DNA of 41,868 nucleotides. Source: an uncultured Wenzhouxiangella sp. GTDB lineage: Bacteria; Pseudomonadota; Gammaproteobacteria; Xanthomonadales; Wenzhouxiangellaceae. Shown piece after piece: positions 1 through 7,151 of this stretch. The notes beneath the pieces were generated by a model. It was not told the DNA's origin. It worked only from the letters and a program-made list of their open reading frames with translations, and did no database searches. Within the stretch, counting starts at the first letter, position 1, and each line of letters starts with the position of its first letter. The translations under genes were made by a program, and so were the position numbers. The DNA is taken from contig CAJXNU010000003.1 in the NCBI GenBank assembly GCA_913057255.1, positions 1-41,868 of the forward strand. Direction: 5' to 3'.

Positions 1-71
1 CCCCGGGCAGGATTCGAACCTGCGACCTGCCGCTTAGGAGGCGGCTGCTCTATCCCCTGAGCTACCGAGGC
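1..71 (-). tRNA. tRNA-Arg (anticodon CCU), 3' end cut by window edge
   Basis: Read on the minus strand this folds as a complete cloverleaf: a 7-bp acceptor starting GCCTCGG, a D-arm with GCTC/GAGC, an anticodon stem GCCGC/GCGGC with loop CTCCTAA, and a T-arm GCAGG-TTCGAAT-CCTGC. The anticodon is CCT, which reads the arginine codon AGG. The last acceptor base, the discriminator and any CCA lie before position 1. The gene begins 11 bp after the rnd stop codon on the same strand, so it may be transcribed as the tail of the rnd message; no separate promoter fits in the gap. Confidence 0.93.
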
Positions 72-82
72 AGATAATTGGT

Positions 83-1222
83 TTAGATTGGTACCGCGTT
101 AAGCTCCAATTGGTCTTGAATCATCGGCCCACGCCATCCGTTGAGCCAATCGGGCGATTCGCCTTTGAGCAGTCGCGTCAACTCTCGTTTGCTGGCAACA
201 ACACTGGGTTCGATATTTAAATCATTGGCCAGCGCACCGATTTTTGTTTGCCAGGTTTTGAGTGTCTGTCTTTGCTCTGGGGTCAATGGCAATAATCCGC
301 TGGGTACCTCGAAGCCTGAGGGATCCGTGCTCTCTAGCACAGCCAAACAGGGCTCTGAAAATCGCCGAAGAACATTTTTCAGCTGAGAGATCGCCCTCAT
401 CGTGCCAATGCGCTCGGCTTGGCTCGCCAGTTCGACTAAATTCTCATCTTTGATGACGAACGAACGCGGAAGATTGCGAGCCTTGGCCTCCTCATCTCGC
501 CACTGGGCCAGATTGGCCGCATAAGCCATGGCGATTTTAGATAACCGTCCAGCGCCTTTAACCCGTAAGAGAGCAGGGTGCCGATGCGCGGATTTTCTCT
601 GCCTGACCAAGCGCGCACAGTCTTCTTGCACCCACTCGAGTCTGCCGAGTCGCTCAAGTTCATCACACAGAGTCTCTGCCAAGCGAGGCAGATAAATCAC
701 GTCTTGCGCGGCATACTCCAGTAATGAGCCTGCCAAGGGCCGTTGACACCAGTTAGAGCGAGCTTGACCCCCGGGTAGAGCGACTCCAAACACTTGCTCA
801 ATCAGATGCTCATAGCGAATCTGGGCGGGGAATCCAAGAAAAGCGGCGGCCACCTGAGTATCCAGCAATTGTTCTGGGTAGCTATCGGTCAGAAGAGACA
901 AAATTTCTAAATCCTCACCAACGCTGTGGAGGACTTTGGTGGCATTGGGTTGGTCGACCAGAGCTTTAAGTGGATCATGGTCTTCCAGCGTGACCACGTC
1001 AATTAACCAGACTGAGTCCCCGTCGCTGAGCTGAATCAAGCCAGGTGAGGGATAAAAGGTCCGCTCTCTCACAAATTCGGTATCAATGCCGATTATGGGT
1101 CGTGTCGATAAATGATCGGACACCTCCTCATAGCGAGAGCTTGAGTCGACCCAATCCGCCTGCTTAACGGCTTGAGGTGCATGGAGAAGTGCGACGTTGG
1201 GTAGATTGACAGGCACAGACAT
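83..1222 (-). CDS. rnd: Ribonuclease D
   Basis: Product is a 379-residue 3'-5' exoribonuclease of the DEDDy family, which trims the 3' ends of tRNA precursors and other small RNAs. The N-terminal exonuclease domain shows the IGIDTEF motif (first Asp and Glu), the LHSVGEDLEIL motif (second Asp) and YAAQDVIYLPRL (catalytic Tyr and last Asp). An HRDC-type helical region follows in the C-terminal half. I chose the ATG at 1222 (MSVPVNL...) because it gives about the length of E. coli RNase D; longer frames reach an ATG at 1252 and a TTG at 1306 but would run toward or into the divergent gene. No strong ribosome binding site is seen at any of these. The gene lies directly upstream of tRNA-Arg. Confidence 0.95.
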   Translation of the reverse strand: MSVPVNLPNVALLHAPQAVKQADWVDSSSRYEEVSDHLSTRPIIGIDTEFVRERTFYPSPGLIQLSDGDSVWLIDVVTLEDHDPLKALVDQPNATKVLHSVGEDLEILSLLTDSYPEQLLDTQVAAAFLGFPAQIRYEHLIEQVFGVALPGGQARSNWCQRPLAGSLLEYAAQDVIYLPRLAETLCDELERLGRLEWVQEDCARLVRQRKSAHRHPALLRVKGAGRLSKIAMAYAANLAQWRDEEAKARNLPRSFVIKDENLVELASQAERIGTMRAISQLKNVLRRFSEPCLAVLESTDPSGFEVPSGLLPLTPEQRQTLKTWQTKIGALANDLNIEPSVVASKRELTRLLKGESPDWLNGWRGPMIQDQLELNAVPI

Positions 1223-1285
1223 GGTGTCTAGTTTAGCGCGATCGGCTGGCATCAATGGGTGTTTGGGGATATTCTTTGTGGCGTG

Positions 1286-2581
1286 ATGAATCGAGCAAGC
1301 GCCCAAATTCTATGGCCCGTGATCATTGGGCTGTCGGTGTTCTTATGGCAGCCTTCATTGGGCATGCAGGAGGCTGAGCTGGAGCACCCGCGACTGATAC
1401 AGGCGCTGGAGCTAGCGGAGGCACAAGACTATGAGCGCGCCCGCGATCTCGTTGCCTTGGCTCGGCTGGAAGGCGCGGATGCGACGGCGGCCTCAGCCCT
1501 CGAGGAGAGGATTTCAGCACTTAAAGCTGAGCACATCGTTCGAATCGAGAATCAGATCCAGCAAGCGATAGAGAGCAATCAGCCCACAAAAGCGCGTGAT
1601 CTCTTGGTGCAGTTGGTGGCTTTGGGGAGTGCACAAGGCCAAGTGGTCACCTACCGAAGGGCCATCGACAACCTTGAGCGCTACGGCAGCTACGTGCCTG
1701 GAGAGGTGATTATTGACCCGTTCTTGGTCGGTGATCAGTTAGCCCCCGAATTGGTGGTGATTCCTGAGGGGCAGTTTATGATGGGTTCGTCTGCCAATGA
1801 GCGTGGCCGCTTAGATCACGAGGGCCCGAGGCATCGGGTGGTTCTCGATGGTGGGCTCGCGCTCGGCCGTTTTGAGGTGACGGTTGGGCAGTTTCGATTA
1901 TTTGTTGAAGAAACCGGTCATCGAACCGATGCCGAGCGGGCCGGTCGCGCAAAGATCTATGATCCTCGGACTCGGCGCATCACCGATCAACCAGGGATCA
2001 ATTGGCGCATGGATTATCAGGGACAGAGGGCAGAGGAGAATCTGCCTGTGATCCATGTCTCCTGGCGTGATGCCCAAGCCTATGTAGACTGGCTGTCAGA
2101 AAAGACCGGTGAGCCCTATCGTCTGCCATCAGAGGCTGAGTTTGAGTACGCCCTGCGGGCTGGCAGTCAATGGGCCTATCCGTGGGGTGCAGACCTGCCC
2201 ACTGAGCCTCATGAGAACCTTGCAGGCGATGGTGACCAATCGCCCACGCAAGCGCGGTGGGCGGTTTCATTCCCCGATTATGCTGATGGGCATTGGGGGC
2301 CAGCACCTGTGGGTCAATTTCCTGCCAATGCCATGGGTTTACATGACATGGGGGGCAATGTGATGGAGTGGACAGCGGATTGCTGGCACGACAGTTATGT
2401 TCGGGCCCCAGCCGATGGCTCAGCTTGGGTGAATCGAGGTTGTCGTCAACACGTTGTCCGCGGGGGCTCGTGGGCATCCACGCCGGTGCTGGCACGTTCT
2501 GCACATCGCCTGCCCATGCCTGCAAACCAAAGTGATGTGCGCGTGGGTTTTCGGGTGGCCAGGGATTTGAGTCATGAGTAA
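1286..2581 (+). CDS. Exported FGE-sulfatase (SUMF1)-fold protein
   Basis: A 431-residue protein. From the ATG at 1286 it begins with a signal peptide or signal anchor (two Arg/Asn-rich residues, then a hydrophobic stretch ILWPVIIGLSVFLW). Residues of about 30-130 look helical and repeat-like (AEAQDYERARDL..., ESNQPTKARDLLV), as in TPR-type scaffolds. The rest is a formylglycine-generating-enzyme fold: VVIPEGQFMMGS, LGRFEVTVGQF, NLPVIHVSWRDAQAY, YRLPSEAEFEYALRAG, GGNVMEWTADCW and VVRGGSW. True sulfatase-activating enzymes have an active-site Cys pair just after RGGS; here that segment reads ASTPVLARSAHR without Cys, so a binding or scaffold role is more likely than formylglycine synthesis. A GTG at 1259 is an alternative in-frame start. 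Its stop is followed by a tandem repeat before the next gene. Confidence 0.85.
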   Translation: MNRASAQILWPVIIGLSVFLWQPSLGMQEAELEHPRLIQALELAEAQDYERARDLVALARLEGADATAASALEERISALKAEHIVRIENQIQQAIESNQPTKARDLLVQLVALGSAQGQVVTYRRAIDNLERYGSYVPGEVIIDPFLVGDQLAPELVVIPEGQFMMGSSANERGRLDHEGPRHRVVLDGGLALGRFEVTVGQFRLFVEETGHRTDAERAGRAKIYDPRTRRITDQPGINWRMDYQGQRAEENLPVIHVSWRDAQAYVDWLSEKTGEPYRLPSEAEFEYALRAGSQWAYPWGADLPTEPHENLAGDGDQSPTQARWAVSFPDYADGHWGPAPVGQFPANAMGLHDMGGNVMEWTADCWHDSYVRAPADGSAWVNRGCRQHVVRGGSWASTPVLARSAHRLPMPANQSDVRVGFRVARDLSHE

Positions 2582-2603
2582 TTGGCATCATGAGTAATTG
2601 GCA
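2572..2603. repeat. Perfect 16-bp tandem duplication at a gene junction
   Basis: The unit TCATGAGTAATTGGCA occurs twice, at 2572-2587 and 2588-2603, with no mismatch. The first copy carries the stop codon of the FGE-fold gene (TAA 2579-2581) and an ATG at 2574; the second carries the start codon of the CDF transporter at 2590. The first-copy ATG opens a seven-codon frame that ends at the TAA of 2595-2597, just past the real start. The only good Shine-Dalgarno-like sequence nearby, AGGGA at 2561-2565, is spaced 8 nt from the first ATG and 24 nt from the second. Confidence 0.95.
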
Positions 2604-3834
2604 CTTGGGTCGCGAAGCACATACAGACGATGCACCACGGCAGCGGGCGCATGATGCCAATCGCTATCGGCGAATGCGCAATGTCTCTATTGTAGGCCTA
2701 GTCGCCAATGGGTTTCTGGGCGGTGGCAAACTTCTCATGGGGTGGGTGGCTCAATCACAATCTCTCATGGCCGATGGCATCCATTCATTGGCCGATGCCT
2801 TGACTGACGTCGCGGTGATTGTCACCGCTCGGTTTTCGAACCAAGGGGCCGATGCCGAGCATCCCTATGGGCATGCTCGGATTGAAACGGCAGCCACGGC
2901 CGGGCTGGGTGTGGTCTTAATCGTCACTGGTCTAGGGATCATTGTCGATGCAGCTGGGCGATTGATGGATCCCAGTTTGTTGCTTAGGCCAAGCGCATTG
3001 GCGCTCACTGGTGCGTTGATGTCTATTCTGGTGAATGAAGCGCTGTACCAATATACCCGTTGGGTCGGCATTCAGATCAAGTCCTCTTTGTTGTTGGCCA
3101 ATGCTTGGCATCACCGAACGGATGCCTTGTCATCTGTGGTGGTGCTCATTGGTGTCGGTGGCGTTTTGATGGGGTGGGAGGCGCTAGATGCTATTGCAGC
3201 CGTTGCGGTGTCTATGATGATCATTCACGTGGGCTGGCAGCAACTCAAAGGGGCCTTTGTCGAGTTGGTGGATACCGCGCTGCCCCCTGATAGACTGGAT
3301 GAGATCACGCGCGTGATTAAGAGCATCGATGGCGTCAGTCATCCACACCGCTTGCGCACCCGACGCATGGGAGATCATGCTCTCATTGATGTCCATGTGG
3401 CCGTCTCGCCTCGCATCAGCGTATCTGAAGGCCATCAATTGGCAGAGTTGGTGCAGGCAAAGCTAAAGACTGTCTTGGACGAGGTGAGCGATGTGATTGT
3501 CCACATTGACCCTGAGGGGCAGGAGAGCGTTTGGCTGGACTTGCCTGATCGGAATGAAGTTGTTGAACAACTCAACCGCATCTTTGCCAAAGAGCTTGGA
3601 GAGGGTAGTGCGTTGGATGCCTCATCGGTGACCTTGCATTATTTGGATGGTCAGATCGATGTCGAGTTGATTTGGAAGGAGACCATAGATATTGATCCAA
3701 ATCAGATGTCTAAAGTGCTTGAGGTCGCTCGAGCCGCTGAGGCCGCCTTGGCGCACATCCGAACCATTCAAGTCTCCTTTGTCTCCGATGAGCGAGGACA
3801 CAGCGGTCAGGGTTCTGACAAAGTCCTTAATTAG
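2590..3834 (+). CDS. Cation diffusion facilitator (CDF) transporter
   Basis: A 414-residue inner-membrane divalent metal/proton antiporter of the CDF family (FieF/ZitB relatives). The transmembrane domain shows the two metal-site motifs of the family, HSLADALTD in helix 2 and HHRTDALSS in helix 5, and the family's small-residue-rich helices. After the membrane part comes the usual cytosolic ferredoxin-like domain (RMGDHALIDVHVAVSP... to VIVHIDPE). A further region of about 100 residues follows with the same strand-helix-strand rhythm (SSVTLHYLDGQIDVELIW, then an Ala-rich helix, then IRTIQVSFV); typical members stop near 300 residues. Metal specificity (Fe, Zn, Mn, Co) cannot be read from the sequence. 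The start at 2590 is the second copy of a duplicated start region. Confidence 0.93.
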   Translation: MSNWHLGREAHTDDAPRQRAHDANRYRRMRNVSIVGLVANGFLGGGKLLMGWVAQSQSLMADGIHSLADALTDVAVIVTARFSNQGADAEHPYGHARIETAATAGLGVVLIVTGLGIIVDAAGRLMDPSLLLRPSALALTGALMSILVNEALYQYTRWVGIQIKSSLLLANAWHHRTDALSSVVVLIGVGGVLMGWEALDAIAAVAVSMMIIHVGWQQLKGAFVELVDTALPPDRLDEITRVIKSIDGVSHPHRLRTRRMGDHALIDVHVAVSPRISVSEGHQLAELVQAKLKTVLDEVSDVIVHIDPEGQESVWLDLPDRNEVVEQLNRIFAKELGEGSALDASSVTLHYLDGQIDVELIWKETIDIDPNQMSKVLEVARAAEAALAHIRTIQVSFVSDERGHSGQGSDKVLN

Positions 3835-3883
3835 ATGGCATCTTTGCTGACTTTTTAATCAATCGGATCCATCACCAAATCTG

Positions 3884-5134
3884 ATGCACTCACTGATTCT
3901 CCGGCGCGTCTCATCGATACCCAGTTTTGGTTGGTTTGCTTTGCTTGCCGCCCTGTCTTCTGGGTTTGGTCAAACCTTTTTTATTGGGCTGTTTGGTTCA
4001 GACTTTCAAGCGGCTCTTGGGCTCGATGCGGCGGGACTTGGCTATTTGTATGGTTCGGCCACGCTACTCAGTGGGCTGTTGATGTTTTGGTTGGGCGAGC
4101 TGGCGGATCGACTGCCCATGACCCGAGCCATCGTGATCAGCTTATTGGTGCTGGCGATGGGCTGTGTTTTGGTGTCACTGGCCGATGAGTCCAGCTTGCT
4201 TTGGCTGGGGTTTTTGGCGCTTAGATTGGGCGGCCAAGGCTTGACGGGGCATTTGGCCATTGTGGCAGCAGCGCGCTATGCGCTCATTAACCGAGGCCGG
4301 AGTGTGGCCATGGCCTCGTATGGGTTCATCGCCGCTGAGGCGACTTTCCCATTGATCTTAGCCGGCTTGCTCAAATTGCTTGATTGGCAACAGGTCTGGT
4401 GGGTGGCAGTGGTCTTTTTGCTGTTGGTCGCTTTGCCCAGTCTGGTGGGGTTAGCCCATACCTTTGGCAAGCGGGATGATCCGATACCATCTTCTAGTGA
4501 TAATCGGTCCGAGTGGACAGATTCGTCAGCGGCTCCATCTATAAAATTGACGCGTTGGTCATTGCTGGTGCAGCCTGCATTTTTGCTTAGCCTGCCCATG
4601 GTGCTTGGCAGTGCTTTCGTGATTACTGCACTGTTTCTTCACCAAGGCTCATTGGCTGAGATCAAACAATGGCAGATGACAACGGTTGCGCAAGCCTTCG
4701 TTGTATTTGCCTTCAGTCAGGCGCTGGCTGCTTTTGTAACGGGCCGTCTGGTTGATGCGTTCGGATCCCTGATGATTTTGAGATTCTTTCTGTGGCCCAT
4801 GGCAGGTGCCTTGTGTGTTTTAGGCTTTGGTGATGTGCCATCTCGCATTTGGTGGATTTTTGCGGGACTTGGCGCCACAGCTGGTGCCAATGGGGTGGTG
4901 GCGGGTGCCATTTGGGCCGAGTTATTTGGACTTAAGCAGTTGGGTTTAATCAGAGGGGTGTATGCCGCATTTATGGTGATCGCCTCAGCGATTGCACCCA
5001 TGCTGTTTGGTCAGTTCCTTCAAATGCAGTGGCCGTTGAGTTGGATTGGAATCGTGGCCCTATTGATGGGCGTGCTATTGCCACAGCTGTTGGTGCCATT
5101 CATCAACTCAAGCCGGCCTGAGGCCAATCATTAA
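3884..5134 (+). CDS. Major facilitator superfamily transporter
   Basis: A 416-residue integral membrane protein with about twelve hydrophobic segments and a hydrophilic central loop (around residues 195-225, rich in Asp, Ser and Arg), the usual 6+6 arrangement of MFS carriers. The segment WLGELADRLPMTRAI fits the loop 2-3 signature of the superfamily (G-x-x-x-D-R). The substrate is not evident. The gene lies 49 bp after the CDF gene on the same strand and could be co-transcribed with it. No strong ribosome binding site precedes the ATG at 3884. Confidence 0.88.
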   Translation: MHSLILRRVSSIPSFGWFALLAALSSGFGQTFFIGLFGSDFQAALGLDAAGLGYLYGSATLLSGLLMFWLGELADRLPMTRAIVISLLVLAMGCVLVSLADESSLLWLGFLALRLGGQGLTGHLAIVAAARYALINRGRSVAMASYGFIAAEATFPLILAGLLKLLDWQQVWWVAVVFLLLVALPSLVGLAHTFGKRDDPIPSSSDNRSEWTDSSAAPSIKLTRWSLLVQPAFLLSLPMVLGSAFVITALFLHQGSLAEIKQWQMTTVAQAFVVFAFSQALAAFVTGRLVDAFGSLMILRFFLWPMAGALCVLGFGDVPSRIWWIFAGLGATAGANGVVAGAIWAELFGLKQLGLIRGVYAAFMVIASAIAPMLFGQFLQMQWPLSWIGIVALLMGVLLPQLLVPFINSSRPEANH

Positions 5135-5241
5135 TCGGCTGCTTTGTCCTTGAGTTGCGGTCAGTGGTCAATTCCAGTAGGGTGGTGTGATCGTCTCCGC
5201 TCTATCGGCGATTGATATTCAACTCCTCTCAGAAAGGCTGA

Positions 5242-6393
5242 ATGCCCATGAGTCAGCTCCAGATTTTGGCGGTTTTGGTGGCCACCGTGGCACTGGCTCA
5301 CTGGGCTGCAAAAAAGCCGGTCGGGCGGATTTTTGGGGGTGCGCTGTTGGTCATTATCTTTGTTGCAGTGCTGGCCAATGTTGGCGTGGTGCCACTGGCT
5401 AGAGAGAATGTGCCCGTCTACAACCAACTGCTGGGCACGGCTGCACCCATCTCTATTTTCATGCTGTTGTTATCAGCTCGGCTTGATGCACTGACCCGAC
5501 TCGGTTGGCCCTTGCTGGTGATGTTTGCCTTGGCTGCCTTGGGTACCGTGATCGGCGTCGTGATGGCTGGCCTCATTTTGGGAGCGTCTGATTGGATGGG
5601 GGAGTGGTATGGGCCGTTGTCGGGTATGTTTGCCGCCACCTATATTGGCGGCGGCGCCAATTTCAATGCCCTGGCATTTCATTACGAGTTCATGCAAAGT
5701 GGCAATCTGTATGCTGCCGCCGTTGTTGCGGATCACATCTTGACGGTGGTCTGGATTGCGTTGCTGTTGATCTCCCCGACACTTCTGTCCTTTGTTTTAC
5801 CTAAACGAGATGACATGACCCAAGCACTCGGTGGTGAGGTAGAACAGGTTGCAGATCAACGACCCAGCTTGGGCGATTTCGCCATGTTAATGGCACTGGG
5901 TCTTGGTGCTTTTGTTGTCTCTGGTTGGCTGAGCGATGGCATCGAGCAAGTATTCGAGATCCGTGTGCCATCAATCTTGGTTTTGACCACCTTGGCATTG
6001 ATTTTGGCGCAGTTTAAAAGCATCTCAGCGTTGAGAGGCGCTGATACCTTGGGTATGTATGGAGCCTATCTGTTCTTGGCGGCACTCGGCGCCTACTGTG
6101 AGGTCGCTGCACTGAGAGAAACCGGTCAGATTGGGCTTTTGTTGATGGTATTTGTCACCCTGCTTTTATTGATTCATGGCGCTGTGGTGATTGTGGCTGG
6201 TCGGCTGCTCAAACAGTCACCTGAGGTGGTGGCGTTGGCTTCCGCCACAACGGTTGGCGGCTCGACGGTGGTCTTACCCCTGGTTGAGCGCTTCGGCCGG
6301 AAAGACTTGTTGTTGCCTGGCGTGGTGCTCGGCTCACTGGGTAATCTGGCAGGCACCTACATTGGTTTTTCTTTGGTCTATGCCATTGGCTAG
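5242..6393 (+). CDS. DUF819 family integral membrane protein
   Basis: A 383-residue, very hydrophobic protein with about ten membrane segments and a polar middle loop (around residues 190-210). The conserved GMFAATYIGGGANFNALA motif and a matching SATTVGGSTVVLPLVERFG motif in the second half are the paired glycine-rich signatures I associate with the DUF819 family, which resembles sodium-coupled carboxylate or glutamate carriers. The function is unknown. An AGAAAGG at 5231-5237 precedes two possible starts, ATG 5242 and ATG 5248; the spacing to 5248 (10 nt) is at least as good as that to 5242 (4 nt). The 107 bp before it hold no feature I can name. Confidence 0.85.
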   Translation: MPMSQLQILAVLVATVALAHWAAKKPVGRIFGGALLVIIFVAVLANVGVVPLARENVPVYNQLLGTAAPISIFMLLLSARLDALTRLGWPLLVMFALAALGTVIGVVMAGLILGASDWMGEWYGPLSGMFAATYIGGGANFNALAFHYEFMQSGNLYAAAVVADHILTVVWIALLLISPTLLSFVLPKRDDMTQALGGEVEQVADQRPSLGDFAMLMALGLGAFVVSGWLSDGIEQVFEIRVPSILVLTTLALILAQFKSISALRGADTLGMYGAYLFLAALGAYCEVAALRETGQIGLLLMVFVTLLLLIHGAVVIVAGRLLKQSPEVVALASATTVGGSTVVLPLVERFGRKDLLLPGVVLGSLGNLAGTYIGFSLVYAIG

Positions 6394-6448
6394 CATCAAT
6401 GGCCGAGACCCAATTGCCGAATTAAAGAGGCGCGTGCACAGGGGGTGA

Positions 6449-6535
6449 TGGTGCCGGGGGGGGGAATCGAACCCCCACTCTGTTTCCAGAACCGGATTTT
6501 GAATCCGGCGCGTCTACCAGTTCCGCCACCCCGGC
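6449..6535 (-). tRNA. tRNA-Leu (anticodon CAA), with encoded CCA
   Basis: On the minus strand the acceptor GCCGGGG pairs with CCCCGGC. The anticodon loop TTCAAAA lies between CCGGA and TCCGG, giving anticodon CAA for codon TTG. A long variable arm (TTCTGGAAACAGAGT), as in class II tRNAs, confirms leucine. The T-arm is GGGGG-TTCGATT-CCCCC. The discriminator A and a genomic CCA are at 6452-6449. The run of nine G on the plus strand (6456-6464) is exactly what the T-stem and acceptor pairing require. A TAAAAT element on the minus strand (6555-6550) about 15 nt upstream, followed by a GC-rich segment, may be its -10 box; the -35 box is unclear. Confidence 0.96.
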
Positions 6536-6575
6536 AAGAGTGACCCGCTATTTTAACCCAAGAATTTGAGAAGTG

Positions 6576-7151
6576 CTAGGCAGCATCCAAGCTTAGTTGC
6601 TTTTCAATGCGCTCATGCCAGCCATTTTCGATGGGCTGGAAGATGCAGCATTGCTCCAAGGCATCGGCATAGATGTGCATGGTGACGGCTGTTTGGTCCG
6701 TTGCCGGGTTGGCGATGGTGTGATATTCATGCGGCGGAATGAGGCTGCCGGCACTGCCAGGCCCAGCCACCATGGTGGTGCGTGGCTCAAAATGCACACG
6801 GTCACCCAAGTCTTGGGTCAATTCATACTGCACCACTTGGATTTGACCATGCCAGACGGCCTCAACGCACCAGAGCCCATCGTGGTCATGGATGGGCGTA
6901 GCTTGGGAAGCCCCCCACGTCATGGCCATAATGGTGAAGTTCAAATCCTCATCGCGGTGAATCAGGCGCCTGGCGTAATGGTCGCCGTCATTGACATAGA
7001 CTTCAGGAGGCAATTCAATTGTCTCATTGTCCATCAACTCGCACAGTGCCTGACGCACGTTGGTGGTGATGGTTTCATCGCATGATCCTGCTTGAATGGC
7101 CTCAGTGATCGACTTCACCACCAGTGCCTTGCCTTTGAAGTCCAAACTCAT
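6576..7151 (-). CDS. Cysteine dioxygenase-family thiol dioxygenase
   Basis: A 191-residue cupin of the cysteine dioxygenase type I family: iron(II) plus oxygen convert a thiol such as cysteine to its sulfinic acid. Iron ligands are visible as His88 and His90 in PIHDHDGLWC and His144 in HTIANP. Cys95 and Tyr161 sit at the spacing of the Cys-Tyr crosslink of the mammalian enzyme; many bacterial members have Gly at the Cys position. Close relatives that use 3-mercaptopropionate cannot be excluded. The start codon overlaps the stop of the metX-like gene by 4 bp (ATGA), so the two are translated from one message. The stop lies 40 bp before tRNA-Leu. Confidence 0.88.
   Translation of the reverse strand: MSLDFKGKALVVKSITEAIQAGSCDETITTNVRQALCELMDNETIELPPEVYVNDGDHYARRLIHRDEDLNFTIMAMTWGASQATPIHDHDGLWCVEAVWHGQIQVVQYELTQDLGDRVHFEPRTTMVAGPGSAGSLIPPHEYHTIANPATDQTAVTMHIYADALEQCCIFQPIENGWHERIEKQLSLDAA

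Noticed and set aside
1998-2660. A 220-codon open frame on the minus strand opposite the FGE-fold gene
   Set aside because: It lies wholly across two well-supported plus-strand genes, its translation shows no domain, and its composition is that of a shadow frame.
6456-6464. Run of nine G as a sequencing error
   Set aside because: Exactly nine are needed for the 5-bp T-stem and the 7-bp acceptor of tRNA-Leu to pair.
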